This document shows, piece by piece, positions 43,374 to 52,963 of a DNA stretch of 64,000 bases (its first letter is position 1; the number at the start of each line of letters is the position of its first letter). The stretch is from CAWAPS01 sp963783945 (GTDB lineage Bacteria; Actinomycetota; Acidimicrobiia; Acidimicrobiales; Palsa-688), in contig CAWAPS010000019.1 of NCBI GenBank assembly GCA_963783945.1, positions 806,001-870,000 on the forward strand, in the 5' to 3' direction. The notes beneath the pieces are model-generated. The model was not told where the DNA came from and did not search any database. It saw only the letters and a list, made by a program, of their open reading frames with translations. A program made the translations under genes and the position numbers.

Positions 43374-44453
43374 ATGAGCGAGGCAGGAATCGCCGCCGTC
43401 GACGCCGATGGACATGTGGTCGAGAGCAGCGCCCTCATCGACGAATACCTGCCGCGATCGGTGTCGGTGGATCGTCGGAGCCCGGACGTACTGCTCGTCA
43501 ATGGGGCCAACATATTGGACCGGCCGCTGACACCGTGGATGGTCCTCACAAGTACCGACGAGAGGTACAGGGCTGCCTACGAACGCGGCTTTGACGCGGT
43601 GTCCCAGCTCGAGATGATGGACCTCGAGGGATTCGCAGCGGCCGCGCTGTATCCGAGCGCGTTCCTCTACATCCCCTTCAGCTCCGCGGTGTCCACGCCT
43701 GATTCGGTCATCCTCTGCGAGGCCTACAACAACTGGCTGGTCGACTTTTGCGCAGCAGACCCGACACGGCTCCTGGCCGTCGGGCTTCTTCCCCTGGGTG
43801 ACGTCGACGCGGCATGCGGCGAGGCCGGGCGGGTGGGTGCCAAGGGAGCGCGGGCGGTCATGGTACGCCCCAACCCGGTGAACGGTCGCAACCTCGGCGA
43901 CCCTGCGTACGACCGGCTCTACAGCACCCTGGAGGACCTCGACCTGGCCCTCACGGTGCACGAGGGACTTTCGGTTCGTATCCCCCAACTTGGTCGGGAC
44001 CGATTCGACCGCTTCTTCGACCGACACATGGCTTGCCACCCGTGGGAGCAACAGGGTGCGTGCCTTTCGCTCATCGTTGACGGCGCGCTGGAAAGGCATC
44101 CGCGCCTCCGAGTAGCGTTCCTCGAATCGGGCACCGGCTGGCTCCCCTACTGGCTCGGTCGGATGGACCAGCACTACGAGTGGTTGCGGGCCGAGGTCGA
44201 CCACCTCATCTCGATGAAGCCATCGGACTACTTCCGGCGCCAGTGCTTCATCTCCGGCGATCCCGAGGACGGCTGCGTGCACCACGCCATCGAGTACATC
44301 GGCGACGAAAACATCGTGTACGCCTCCGACTATCCGCATCCCGACGCGGAGTATCCAGGCGTGCTCAAGGATTTTCTCGACGCGCCGCAGATCAGTGCCA
44401 CCAGCAAGCAAAGGATCCTGGTCGAGAATCCCCGCCGCCTCTATGGCCTCTGA
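43374..44453 (+). CDS. Amidohydrolase family protein (metal-dependent TIM barrel)
   Basis: 359-aa amidohydrolase-2-type enzyme. The N-terminal AVDADGHVVES replaces the usual DxH strand with DGH. Later motifs are LAVGLLPLGDVDAACGEAGR, VHEGLS, HMACHPWEQQGACLSLI, FLESGTGWLPYWLGRMD and YASDYPHPDAEYPG, all typical of ACMSD-like decarboxylases or hydrolases linked to LLM enzymes. ATG 43374 follows GGGAGACAGAG. It is followed by the aldo/keto reductase gene 53 bases on, which suggests co-transcription. Confidence 0.9.
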   Translation: MSEAGIAAVDADGHVVESSALIDEYLPRSVSVDRRSPDVLLVNGANILDRPLTPWMVLTSTDERYRAAYERGFDAVSQLEMMDLEGFAAAALYPSAFLYIPFSSAVSTPDSVILCEAYNNWLVDFCAADPTRLLAVGLLPLGDVDAACGEAGRVGAKGARAVMVRPNPVNGRNLGDPAYDRLYSTLEDLDLALTVHEGLSVRIPQLGRDRFDRFFDRHMACHPWEQQGACLSLIVDGALERHPRLRVAFLESGTGWLPYWLGRMDQHYEWLRAEVDHLISMKPSDYFRRQCFISGDPEDGCVHHAIEYIGDENIVYASDYPHPDAEYPGVLKDFLDAPQISATSKQRILVENPRRLYGL

Positions 44454-44506
44454 GCGCCTCGTCTATCGCACAGCGCGTGGCCGCCGGTCCGGGGCAGACT
44501 GTTCGT

Positions 44507-45508
44507 ATGAAATACATCCACTTGGGTCGCACCGGATTGACCGTGAGCCGTCTCTGTCTGGGCACCATGAATTTTGGACCCCTGACCAGCCCCCCGGAGT
44601 CGCTTGCCATCATGGACCGTGCCCACGATCTGGGCATCAACTTCTTCGACACGGCAAACCGTTACGGAAGCGCCGAGAGCCCGCCGGGCCAGGTCGGCGG
44701 GAAAAGCGTTGCGCACATCGGGTGGACCGAGGAGATCCTTGGCGAGTGGTTCGCCATGGGCGGAGGACGTAGAGAGCGCACGGTGCTGGCCACGAAGGTG
44801 TACGGCGCGATGGGTGGCTGGCCGAACGAGGGCAAGCTGTCCGCGCTTCACATCCGCCGGGCTTGCGAGGAATCGTTGCGGAGGCTGCAAACCGATCACA
44901 TCGACCTTTACCAGATGCACCACGTCGACCGGGAGACACCATGGGACGAGATCTGGCAGGCAATGGAGGTCTTGATCATCCAGGGGAAAGTCGTCTACGT
45001 CGGCTCGTCCAACTTCGCCGGATGGGACATCGTCGAGGCCAACTCGGCCGCCGTCTCGCGGGGAATGCTCGGACTGGTCAGCGAGCAGTCGATCTACAAC
45101 CTTATGACTCGGGAGATCGAACTCGAGGTGCTCCCGGCCGCCAGAAGGTACGGCGTCGGTGTAATCCCATGGAGCCCCCTCCATGGGGGCCTTCTCGGGG
45201 GGGTACTCGAGAAGGAGGGGCGTCGCCGGCAGTCCGGCCGGTCGGCCTCCACCCTGGGGAGCAACCGGGATAGGATCGAGGCCTTCGAAAGCCTGTGCAA
45301 GGAAATGGGCGAACAAGCAGCAAATGTGGCCCTGGCGTGGCTGCTCCATCAGCCGGGCGTCACCGGGCCCATTATTGGCCCGCGCATCGCGGATCAGCTG
45401 GAGCAATCGGTGCGGGCCGTCGAACTGACCCTCGACGACGACGTCCTTACTCGTCTCGACGCTATCTTCCCTGGCTATCGACCGGCCCCCGAGCATTACG
45501 CCTGGTGA
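44507..45508 (+). CDS. Aldo/keto reductase
   Basis: 333-aa (beta/alpha)8 AKR. The N-terminus MKYIHLGRTGLTVSRLCLGTM is diagnostic. The catalytic set fits: Asp and Tyr in INFFDTANRYG, Lys in VLATKVYG, His in YQMHHVD. The NADPH region with SNFAGWDIVEAN and IPWSPLHGGLLGG is present. ATG 44507 is chosen because family homology begins there. It is likely co-transcribed with the upstream amidohydrolase and reduces an aldehyde or ketone; the substrate is unknown. Confidence 0.93.
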   Translation: MKYIHLGRTGLTVSRLCLGTMNFGPLTSPPESLAIMDRAHDLGINFFDTANRYGSAESPPGQVGGKSVAHIGWTEEILGEWFAMGGGRRERTVLATKVYGAMGGWPNEGKLSALHIRRACEESLRRLQTDHIDLYQMHHVDRETPWDEIWQAMEVLIIQGKVVYVGSSNFAGWDIVEANSAAVSRGMLGLVSEQSIYNLMTREIELEVLPAARRYGVGVIPWSPLHGGLLGGVLEKEGRRRQSGRSASTLGSNRDRIEAFESLCKEMGEQAANVALAWLLHQPGVTGPIIGPRIADQLEQSVRAVELTLDDDVLTRLDAIFPGYRPAPEHYAW

Positions 45509-45701
45509 GCTGGATCGACGGGCGCTCCGGTACACCTGACCGAAAGGGCGCACCACAACGTCCCGGCCGATGGAGGTAGCGTGAAGGTTTGCCTTTGGTG
45601 GACGAGGCCGCCCTGTGCACCGCTCAAGCCGCCACCGCTACTGGCGCCCCCAACTCAGGCGATTCTGGCGTCGAATTTGTCGGGCCTCGTAAGGTTGCGA
45701 G

Positions 45702-46532
45702 ATGGACTTCGGCATCGGCTTTTTTGCCACCCACGACGCGATGGACCCTGCTTCGCTAGCCCGATTGGTGGAAGCGCGAGGATTTGAGTCGCTCTTCTTC
45801 CCCGAGCACACCCACATTCCGGCAACGCGGTTAAGCCCTTGGCCGGGCGGGTCGGAGCTGCCGAGGAAGTACGCCCACACCTTCGATCTGTTCGTGGCCA
45901 TGACCGCGGCAGCGACGGCTACGACCCGGCTGCGGGTCGGCAGCGCAATCTGCCTGCTCATCGAACGTGACCCGATCACCACGGCCAAGGAGGTGGCGTC
46001 TGTTGATGTTCTATCCGGCGGCCGGGTCGAGTTCGGTGTCGGGGCGGGCTGGAACCGAGAGGAGATGGAGAACCACGGAACAGACCCGCGCAAGCGGATG
46101 GCGATCCTGCGTGAGCGGGTGGAGGCCATGAAGGCCATCTGGAGTCAGGACGAGGCCAGCTACGCCGGCGAGCACGTGAACTTCGAGAGGATCTGGTCCT
46201 GGCCCAAGCCCGCTCAAACGCCGCACCCACCCGTGATCGTCGGTGGCAACGGCCCCACGGTCACCGAGCGAGTCATGGCGTTCGGCGACGGGTGGATGCC
46301 CAACTACTCTCGCGACGGATTCCTCGAACGGGCCGCACAGCTCAAGGCACAGGCCGACCGACCGATCAGCCTGCAGGTAATGGGCGTCCCCAACGACGCC
46401 AAGGTCATCGCTTCGTTCGAAGCCGGCGGGTTCGACCGGGTGGTGCACTGGGTGCCCTCGGCCGGTCAGAGCCCCATCGAGGCCGACCTGGACAAGTTCG
46501 AGGCGGCCATAGCCGAGGCCCACGGGGAATGA
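45702..46532 (+). CDS. LLM class F420-dependent oxidoreductase
   Basis: 276-aa luciferase-like enzyme of the short F420 type. Motifs are GIGFFATHDAMDPASLARLVEARGFESLFFPEHTHIP in outline, RLRVGSAICLLIERDPITTAKEVASVDVLSGGRVEFGVGAGWN in outline, and HPPVIVGGNGPTVTERV. The protein is complete and has the usual length. It follows an aldo/keto reductase on the same strand. F420 rather than FMN is inferred from the family resemblance. Confidence 0.93.
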   Translation: MDFGIGFFATHDAMDPASLARLVEARGFESLFFPEHTHIPATRLSPWPGGSELPRKYAHTFDLFVAMTAAATATTRLRVGSAICLLIERDPITTAKEVASVDVLSGGRVEFGVGAGWNREEMENHGTDPRKRMAILRERVEAMKAIWSQDEASYAGEHVNFERIWSWPKPAQTPHPPVIVGGNGPTVTERVMAFGDGWMPNYSRDGFLERAAQLKAQADRPISLQVMGVPNDAKVIASFEAGGFDRVVHWVPSAGQSPIEADLDKFEAAIAEAHGE

Positions 46533-46577
46533 CGTCCGAGGAGGTCCGTCGACGCCTTTGACCGCTACCCTGGCCCT

Positions 46578-46844
46578 GTGAGCGGCCCGCGAGTGCCCGG
46601 TGGGGTGGTGCACAAGCTTCCGGTAGACCTGCGAAAGGCGCTGATCGCCAACCGGACAGCCCTCGATGCCTGGAACGACATCACGCCTCTGGCCCGCAAC
46701 GAATTCATCTGCTGGGTCGAGGATGCCAAGCAGGAGACGACCCGAGAACGCCGCATTCGCCGAACCCAGGAGGAATTGGAGGAAGGCCAGCGTCGGCCCT
46801 GCTGCTGGCCGGGGTGCAGGCACCGAGAGCGCACCGGCAGATAG
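46578..46844 (+). CDS. YdeI/OmpD-associated-like small protein
   Basis: 88-aa protein matching the C-terminal module of YdeI/OmpD-associated family proteins: VVHKLPVDLRKALIANRTAL, ITPLARNEFICWVEDAKQE and ELEEGQRRPCCWPGC with Cys residues near the end. GTG 46578 is taken; no strong ribosome site is seen. It lies between the LLM gene and the SDR gene. The function of this module is unknown. Confidence 0.75.
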   Translation: MSGPRVPGGVVHKLPVDLRKALIANRTALDAWNDITPLARNEFICWVEDAKQETTRERRIRRTQEELEEGQRRPCCWPGCRHRERTGR

Positions 46845-46998
46845 CGACAGTCTCATGGCACTCGACCATGCGGCTGGCGATCCGCAGATTGCCTGGGCTG
46901 CACAGTCGACCCAGGGTGCCGTCGACAAAGACCGTCGGGTAGGGTCGGAGGTGGGCGCCAGGCCATCGCTGGCGCGCGATGTGGAGGGGGAAGGTCCA

Positions 46999-47778
46999 AT
47001 GGCCGTCACCGTCGTTACCGGCGCCGCCAGAGGCATGGGTCGTAGCTGCGTCGATCGCCTGCTCGGCACGACCGAGCACCTGATCGCCGTCGACCTTGAG
47101 GCCCCTGAAATCGACGGCTCCGTCGGTTTGGCCTGCGACGTGTCAGATCCGGCCGCCGTCACCAAGTTGATTCACCGGGTCGCAGAGCTCGGGTCGTTCC
47201 GGGCGCTGGCCCACGCCGCCGGTATCTCCCCGACCATGGCCGATCCCCGACGGGTGCTAGAGGTCGACCTGGTCGGCACCGCCCTGTTGCTCGACGCCTT
47301 CGAGCCGCTTGTGGTGCCCGGATCGGCGGCCGTGTGCGTGTCGTCGAGCTCGGCGTACCAGATCGCGCCCAACGGGACCGACCCCGAACGCGACCCGGTC
47401 CTCGATCTGCCCTTGGCATCCGACTTTCTCGACCGCATGGCAAAGCTGGTCTCCGACAGTGGTACGGCCTACGCCTGGGCCAAGCGCGGAGTGATCCGGG
47501 CCGTTGCCCGGTCGTCAGTGGCCTGGGGCCGGCGCGGTGGGCGGGTCAACTCGGTGGCACCGGGCCTCATCGAAACGCCGTTGGGCAGGCAAGAGTTCGA
47601 GCAGCACCCGATCATGCAGATGATGCTCGACCACACGCCGCTCGGCCGATTCGGGCAACCGGAGGAGGTGGCCGCCCTCGTGGCGTTCCTGCTGTCGGAC
47701 GACGCGTCGTTCGTCTCCGGTGTCGACATCCTGGTGGACGGAGCTATGATGCCAGGAGTCGCGGGCTCACTCCCCTAG
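46999..47778 (+). CDS. SDR family oxidoreductase
   Basis: 259-aa classical SDR. Cofactor motif TGAARGMGRS (residues about 6-15), Asp in VDLEAPEIDGSVGLACDV, the HAAGIS segment, catalytic YAWAKR (YxxxK) and the C-terminal GRFGQPEEVAALVAFLLSDDASFVSGVDILVDGA pattern in outline. ATG 46999 follows GGAGGGGG with about seven-base spacing. It probably oxidises or reduces a secondary alcohol with NAD(H); the substrate is unknown. Confidence 0.92.
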   Translation: MAVTVVTGAARGMGRSCVDRLLGTTEHLIAVDLEAPEIDGSVGLACDVSDPAAVTKLIHRVAELGSFRALAHAAGISPTMADPRRVLEVDLVGTALLLDAFEPLVVPGSAAVCVSSSSAYQIAPNGTDPERDPVLDLPLASDFLDRMAKLVSDSGTAYAWAKRGVIRAVARSSVAWGRRGGRVNSVAPGLIETPLGRQEFEQHPIMQMMLDHTPLGRFGQPEEVAALVAFLLSDDASFVSGVDILVDGAMMPGVAGSLP

Positions 47779-47974
47779 AGACGCCTCGCCGCTCCCTCGC
47801 CTGGCCGTACGGCCGGCCGGGATCGAACCGAGATCCCCTCAGCTGATGGACGCTAAGTGGTGACCGGGCGCGCTATCTTCCAGGAGATGCTCCAAGTAAT
47901 ACGAGGCACGCTCATGGCAACCCTTGAGCGGCCCGTCGGGCTTGAGGTCGTCGCGGGACAGCTCGTCGTGGGTC

Positions 47975-49138
47975 ATGCCTGAGGACGCCACGATCGTCGC
48001 CTATGTCGGCACGTTCGAGATACGAGGACAAAGCCCGGGTATCCATATCATACGGTTCGATACGTCAACCGGCGCAATCGAGCGCGGCGACACCGTTCCG
48101 CTCGGTAATCCGTCTCACCTCGCCATCGCCGGCCGGCGGGGGCTGCTGTTCGCCGCCGCCCACAGCGCCATGTTCGAAGGCGAGCCGGGCGGCGCCATCG
48201 TGGCTTTCCAGATCGACCCGGACACCGGGACGCTGAACCGCGTGAACCACCAAATCATGCCATTTCCCCACCCGAACTACATTGTTGTCGACCGTGAGGA
48301 ACGCCTGGTCCTTGCCACGGCAGGAGTTGGCGGGGGTGTGAGCGCATTTCCCATCCAGGACGGCGCCGTCGCGCCCGCCTCGGCCAATCTGCTAGCGGAG
48401 GGCCGACCGCTGCTCGAGCTCGGCCAGACGCTCGGAGGCATGAGCAGTCAGGATTTCCTGGCCCGACGCTCGACCAGCACGAGCCCCCACTCGGTCATGC
48501 TCGATCCGTCGAACCACTTTGCCGTAATCATGGACGCCGGCACCGATCGCCTCCTTCTTTATGCCGTTGATTGGGCACACGGAACGCTCAGTCTGCACCA
48601 GGCCCTCGCGACCAAGGCGGCCGGAGCGGCACCAAGGCATGCCGCGTTCCATCCCAACGGCGAGACGCTGTACGTGGTCAACGAAGGGGGCAGCAGCGTT
48701 ACTTCGTACGCGTTCGATGGCAGCGAGGGCCACCTGGCGGAGCTGGCAACGTATCCGGCGGTACCCGCGGGTCGCGAACGCGGCAACGCGATGGGAGACA
48801 TCAAGATCGACCGCGAGGGACACTTCCTCTATTGCAGCAATCGAGGAGACGAAAGCATCGCCGTGTTCGGTGTCTTGGCCCAGGGCCGAGCCCTCGAGCG
48901 CATCGAGACGACGCCGTGTCGGGGTGAGCATCCGCGGGGGCTCTGCTTGTCGCCCGACGGCCGGTTCCTGCTCGTGGCCAACCAGGGACCGACATGGCGA
49001 ATCGACCGAGACGCCGACCCCGGTTCGCCGGACGCCGGTGTAGTGGTGTTCGCGGTTGACACCGACAGCGGGGCGCTCGCCTACACCGGTCATTCTGTAC
49101 AAATTGACTCTGCCACCTGCATTGCATTCAACGTTTGA
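47975..49138 (+). CDS. Lactonase family (beta-propeller) protein
   Basis: 387-aa seven-bladed beta-propeller of the 6-phosphogluconolactonase/muconate-cycloisomerase-like lactonase family. Blade repeats include IVAYVGTFEIRGQSPGIHIIRFD in outline, NPSHLAIAGRRGLLFAA, HPNYIVVDREERLVLATAG, PRHAAFHPNGETLYVVNEGGSSVTSYAFD in outline and HPRGLCLSPDGRFLLVANQG. ATG 47975 gives the family-like N-terminus. No signal peptide. It likely opens a lactone in catabolism; the following gene is an SDR. Confidence 0.9.
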   Translation: MPEDATIVAYVGTFEIRGQSPGIHIIRFDTSTGAIERGDTVPLGNPSHLAIAGRRGLLFAAAHSAMFEGEPGGAIVAFQIDPDTGTLNRVNHQIMPFPHPNYIVVDREERLVLATAGVGGGVSAFPIQDGAVAPASANLLAEGRPLLELGQTLGGMSSQDFLARRSTSTSPHSVMLDPSNHFAVIMDAGTDRLLLYAVDWAHGTLSLHQALATKAAGAAPRHAAFHPNGETLYVVNEGGSSVTSYAFDGSEGHLAELATYPAVPAGRERGNAMGDIKIDREGHFLYCSNRGDESIAVFGVLAQGRALERIETTPCRGEHPRGLCLSPDGRFLLVANQGPTWRIDRDADPGSPDAGVVVFAVDTDSGALAYTGHSVQIDSATCIAFNV

Positions 49139-49177
49139 ACTGGCGTCCACTACATCTACAGTTGACGAGGTGGGTTC

Positions 49178-49918
49178 ATGAACCCGACGAAAACCGTACT
49201 GATCACCGGCGCCGGCGGAGACCTTGGGCGGGCGTTCACCACGGTATTCGCACGTGCCGGCTACGCCGTCGCCGGTCTCGATGTCACCGAGGCCGCGCTT
49301 AAGCGCTTTTCGGCCGCGGCGCAAGCGGCGGGCGGAGATCATCTGGCCCTGGCCTGCGACCTGCGGGACTGGAGTCAGATCGAAGAAGCGGTGGACGCCG
49401 CAGCGCGCCATTTCGGTCGGATCGATGTCGTGATCAATAACGCAACGATGCGAACGTCTCCCACCATGAAGCCTCTGGAGGAATGCAGCGAGGCTGAATA
49501 CGACAACATCCTTGCCGTCGGTCCCCGTGCCGCGCTGGGGGTAATGCGGGCCGCGCTCCCCCACCTCAAGGAGGTCCGTGGAGCGGTCATCAATATCGGA
49601 TCGGGGGCCGGCATAGGCGCGGCCGCAGGACTCGGGCCGTACGGAATGTCGAAGGCGGCGATGCACGCGCTCACGCGTTCGGCTGCGTTGGAATGGGGTC
49701 CGCATGGCATTACCGTGAACGGGATATTGCCCCTCGCCATGACAGATCAACTGGCCAGCGTGTTGGCGGACAATCCCACATTCAAGATGAAGGTACCGCC
49801 GATCGGCCGAATGGGTGAGCCCGAGCGCGACATCGGTGCAGTGGCGCTTTTTCTTGCTAGCCCTGCAGCCGACTACATCAGCGGCCAGAACATCTCCGTC
49901 GACGGTGGGAACTCCTAG
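49178..49918 (+). CDS. SDR family oxidoreductase
   Basis: 246-aa classical SDR. Motifs are TGAGGDLGRA (cofactor), VINNATM (modified NNAG), INIGSGAG with catalytic Ser, YGMSKAAM (YxxxK) and the C-terminal ISGQNISVDGGNS. It follows the lactonase by 39 bases on the same strand, which suggests co-transcription. The enzyme could generate or reduce the hydroxy/keto group of the lactone-derived acid. The specificity is unknown. Confidence 0.92.
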   Translation: MNPTKTVLITGAGGDLGRAFTTVFARAGYAVAGLDVTEAALKRFSAAAQAAGGDHLALACDLRDWSQIEEAVDAAARHFGRIDVVINNATMRTSPTMKPLEECSEAEYDNILAVGPRAALGVMRAALPHLKEVRGAVINIGSGAGIGAAAGLGPYGMSKAAMHALTRSAALEWGPHGITVNGILPLAMTDQLASVLADNPTFKMKVPPIGRMGEPERDIGAVALFLASPAADYISGQNISVDGGNS

Positions 49919-49991
49919 CGGTCGCGACCCGGGCACCGATCGTCTGTGATCTGAAACCTTTGACTTCTCAGGGTCCGGTCGTCCCCGTGTC

Positions 49992-50186
49992 TTGTTGTCA
50001 GGCTCCGAGCCGGTCGAGCATTTCGCGCGCCCGCTCGAGGCTGACGTAGTCCAAGCGCTCACGCACCTGTCGCCCGCACAACTAGTTGACGGCCTGGACA
50101 GCTCGTGCGGAACGGTCGCCGAATTGGTGGCGGAGGTCTCCGGCTACCTCGACGCCATCCTCGGCCGGGTGACGGTCATGAGGTGA
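49992..50186 (+). CDS. Possible small protein, 64 aa (doubtful)
   Basis: A frame from TTG 49992 reads LSGSEPVEHFARPLEADVVQ, then LTHLSPAQLVDGLDSSCG and VAELVAEVSGYLDAILGRV, ending before the amidohydrolase stop. It is acidic and helical, more like protein than its other frames, but the start and ribosome site are poor. It may be a decayed piece. The rest of the 49.9-50.2 kb gap is otherwise empty. Confidence 0.25.
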   Translation: MLSGSEPVEHFARPLEADVVQALTHLSPAQLVDGLDSSCGTVAELVAEVSGYLDAILGRVTVMR

Positions 50187-51372
50187 TCAGCTCTAGGGCG
50201 TTGTCGCGCATGATCCGTTTGACGCTGGCGTCGTCGAAGCCTTCGAGAGCGTGGCGATAGTCGGCAGGTTCGGGTATTCCTTCGAGGTGGGGCCAGTCGG
50301 AGCCGAACAGAACGTGGTCGACACCGATGTGACCGGCGAGCGCGGCGATGTCCTCCTCGGGGAAGGGCGACACCCAAAAGTGCTGGCGAAATATCTCTGA
50401 GGGCCGGCCCGTCAGCGGCTGCCCGAACGCCGTGATGTGCCGGTCCACGAGGCCGCCGGCGTGGTCGAGACGATGTAGGAGGAAGGCCACCCAGCTGGCG
50501 CCGAGCTCGACGCTCGCGACCCTGATGTTGGGGAAGCGGCCGAATAGGTTGTGAAGCACGAGCGCGCAGGCCGTGTCCATGATGGCGTTGTCGATTCCAG
50601 CGATCGCCCGTTCGAGCAACGTGCTTTCTGTCGTCGAGGGCCGAGGCGGTTCCGCCCACAGTTGGCGGTACGTGTCGGTGTACCACGATCGGCCGTCGAG
50701 AGCGTGGTAGGCGACAAGCACGCCGGCTTCGTTGACCCGGGCCCAGAACGGGTCGAAGTACGGGTCCGCGGGTGAACGGCCGTACGCCGGCCCAGGTCGG
50801 ATGGTGACAATGCGGGCCCCCCGCTCCAGCACCCAATCCAACTCGGCGACGGCTCGATCGAGGTCCAGCATGGAAAGATAGGGGGCAGCGTAGATGCGGT
50901 CTTGGTAGTCGAAGCCCCAGTCGTCGTCGAGCCACCGGTTGAAGGCGTGGAAGCACTCGTAGAGCATGTCGACGTTGTCGTTGATCAAACCTTCGACGGT
51001 GACTCCAAGGGTCGGGAACAGAAAGGCCCGTTCGACGCCCTGTTTGTCCATCGTCACCAGGCGAACCGCCCGATCGCGATATGCCTGGTCGATCGGTACC
51101 AGGTCCCCGTAGCGAGAGCCGCCCCGCCCCTCGCCGGACTCGATGCTCTTCAACGCCGTGTGGTAGGCGCCGGGCCTGCCTACGGGGTTGAACGTCGGGT
51201 TCCCGATCGTGTTGGCCTCGCGGTCACCGAAAAACAGCCGGCGCCGCTTCCCGTCGGATTCAGCGAGCCAGCGCACGTACCGCGCCGCCAGCATCGGCTC
51301 ACTGGCGTATCGAGTGAACGCATCCTCCGCTTCATAGTAATGATTGTCGGCGTCGAACAGCGGGAACTCCAC
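50176..51372 (-). CDS. Amidohydrolase family protein (ACMSD-like TIM barrel)
   Basis: 398-aa amidohydrolase-2 family enzyme. FPLFDADNHYYEAEDAF at the N-terminus is the D-x-D/N-H variant, followed by DQAYRDRAVRLVTMDKQGVERAFLFPT, IYAAPYLSMLDLDRAVAELDWV, VAYHALDGRSWY, SVELGASWVAFLLHRLDHAGG and VLFGSDWPHLEGIPEP. GTG 51372 is chosen because GAGGTCTGAG precedes it and conserved sequence starts there. The upstream extension is Arg-rich. The family acts in ring-cleavage or hydratase steps next to LLM monooxygenases. Confidence 0.92.
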   Translation of the reverse strand: MEFPLFDADNHYYEAEDAFTRYASEPMLAARYVRWLAESDGKRRRLFFGDREANTIGNPTFNPVGRPGAYHTALKSIESGEGRGGSRYGDLVPIDQAYRDRAVRLVTMDKQGVERAFLFPTLGVTVEGLINDNVDMLYECFHAFNRWLDDDWGFDYQDRIYAAPYLSMLDLDRAVAELDWVLERGARIVTIRPGPAYGRSPADPYFDPFWARVNEAGVLVAYHALDGRSWYTDTYRQLWAEPPRPSTTESTLLERAIAGIDNAIMDTACALVLHNLFGRFPNIRVASVELGASWVAFLLHRLDHAGGLVDRHITAFGQPLTGRPSEIFRQHFWVSPFPEEDIAALAGHIGVDHVLFGSDWPHLEGIPEPADYRHALEGFDDASVKRIMRDNALELITS

Positions 51373-51930
51373 CTCAGACCTCTTTTCCACGACACAGGGA
51401 AGCAGCAGCCGGCCAAAACGACACGACGCATGGACCTCCGACCGTTGACGACGGAACACGTGACGACGTTGTGCGGCGTATATAACCGTGGTGTTCGGCA
51501 TGGAACCTGGAAGTTGAACACCGGGCGCGTACCGCGTCCTTTTGCCGGGCGCACCAGGAGCCGAACACCGCCGACGGGCCAACGCAGCAGCAGAACCTTG
51601 CCTCCGAATCGACCCTCAACTTCTCGGATACGATATTGGGCTCCACTCTAGGTCGTCGCGCCAATACTACAGGGCTGCCTTCGTGACACCAAACACATAA
51701 TCCGACGAGACCCACGACCTTAACTCAAGATCTCGCCAAGACCCACCCACGGAAAAACAGTAGTAGTAAGAATCCGATCCAGTCAAGGGTCGGTCGGACG
51801 AGAGACTGTTCAGGATCGATGGCGAGCGAAGGTTTCACGACGACCGCCTCCCGGTCAAGGCCGAGGTCGGCGAGAATAGCGGCTTAGAGCAGCACCTACG
51901 ACATCGACATGAACAGGAGCGAAAGCGACT
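51373..51930. other. Intergenic region, 558 bases, relatively AT-rich centre
   Basis: It separates the divergent amidohydrolase and SMP-30 genes. Around 51690-51790 the GC content falls and runs such as GGAAAAACAG and AGTAGTAGTAAG appear, which is promoter-like. No small gene with a ribosome site and no repeat was identified. An AGGAGC site lies near the SMP-30 start. Confidence 0.4.
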
Positions 51931-52836
51931 ATGCCTGAGTTACAGAACGTGGAAATCGTCGTCGAAGGCCTCTCATTCCCCGAGGGGCCCGTGGCTATGG
52001 CCGATGGATCGGTGCTCGTCGTGGAGATGCTTGGTGGCCGTATCTCCAAGGTGGGATCGGACGGCACGATTCAGACGGTGGCGGAAGTCGGCGGCGGTCC
52101 CAACGGACAAGCCATCGGCCCCGACGGGGCTCTGTACGTGTGCAACAGCGGCCGAGCAGCCTCTGGGTCGAAGGAAGGTGGATCAATCCAGCGCGTCGAC
52201 CTGAGCACCGGAAAGTCCGACACGCTCTACAGGGTGTGCGACGAACGACCCCTCACCGCTCCGAACGACATCGTCTTCGACACGACCGGCAACTTCTACT
52301 TCACTGACTACGACGACCACGGAGCGATCTACTACGCAGAACCCGAGGGCTCTGCGATCCGTCGCCTTCTGACGGACGTGCCGCAACCCAACGGCATTGG
52401 CATCTCACCAGACGGCTCGATCCTCTACTGGGCGCAAACCGGAACACGCCAAGTCCACCGCCGTCGGATCGCCGCTCCCGGCGACCTGGTTCCATCGCCG
52501 GGCTACAATGTCCGGGCCCTGTTCTCCGAGAGCGGCGTCGACCGATTCTCACTTCTGGCTGGTCTCCCGGGCAACTACGAGTTGGACTCTCTTGCCGTCG
52601 ATTCGAGCGGCGCGGTGTGCGTCGGTACGCTGGTGGACAGCGGCATCAGCGAGATCGACCCCGACGGCAACTGGATACAGCACACTTTACCCGCCACCCT
52701 GGCGGACGGCATGGTCACCAACCTTTGCTTCGGCGCTCAGGACCTCACGACGGCGTTCATCACCTGCTCAATGACCGGCCGGCTTCTACGCTGCGTCTGG
52801 CATCGCCCGGGGCTCCCGTTGGCATTCAACGCCTAG
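51931..52836 (+). CDS. SMP-30/gluconolactonase/LRE-like protein
   Basis: 301-aa six-bladed propeller. SFPEGPVAMADGSVLVVEMLGGRISKV contains the conserved Glu metal ligand; later APNDIVFDTTGNFYFTDYDDHG has the Asn and Asp ligands, and PNGIGISPDGSILYWAQTG follows. It matches calcium-dependent lactonases. It is likely a second ring-opening or lactone-hydrolysing enzyme in the cluster. It stands alone before the minus-strand TetR gene. Confidence 0.93.
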   Translation: MPELQNVEIVVEGLSFPEGPVAMADGSVLVVEMLGGRISKVGSDGTIQTVAEVGGGPNGQAIGPDGALYVCNSGRAASGSKEGGSIQRVDLSTGKSDTLYRVCDERPLTAPNDIVFDTTGNFYFTDYDDHGAIYYAEPEGSAIRRLLTDVPQPNGIGISPDGSILYWAQTGTRQVHRRRIAAPGDLVPSPGYNVRALFSESGVDRFSLLAGLPGNYELDSLAVDSSGAVCVGTLVDSGISEIDPDGNWIQHTLPATLADGMVTNLCFGAQDLTTAFITCSMTGRLLRCVWHRPGLPLAFNA

Positions 52837-52963
52837 CAGGTGCAAGGTCCGATGTGGTGCGCCGGCATCGAAGGCGTATCCGTACATCGATTGGTTGCGG
52901 AACTTGGAGCAGGCGACGGGTCATGACCGAGACGACCTCGTCCATGCCGCTCGACCCGACCGA

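Noticed and set aside
43347..45556. Two long minus-strand open frames opposite the amidohydrolase and aldo/keto reductase genes
   Set aside because: Both are shadows of well-supported plus-strand enzymes.
47813..47860. GGTTCGATCCC-like stretch on the minus strand, like a tRNA T-arm
   Set aside because: T-stem pairing is incomplete, and no anticodon arm or matching acceptor stem lies at tRNA distance. Taken as chance similarity.
48392..50062. Long minus-strand open frame of about 556 codons
   Set aside because: It runs antisense to the lactonase and SDR genes, which both have clear motifs. No domain is recognisable in it.
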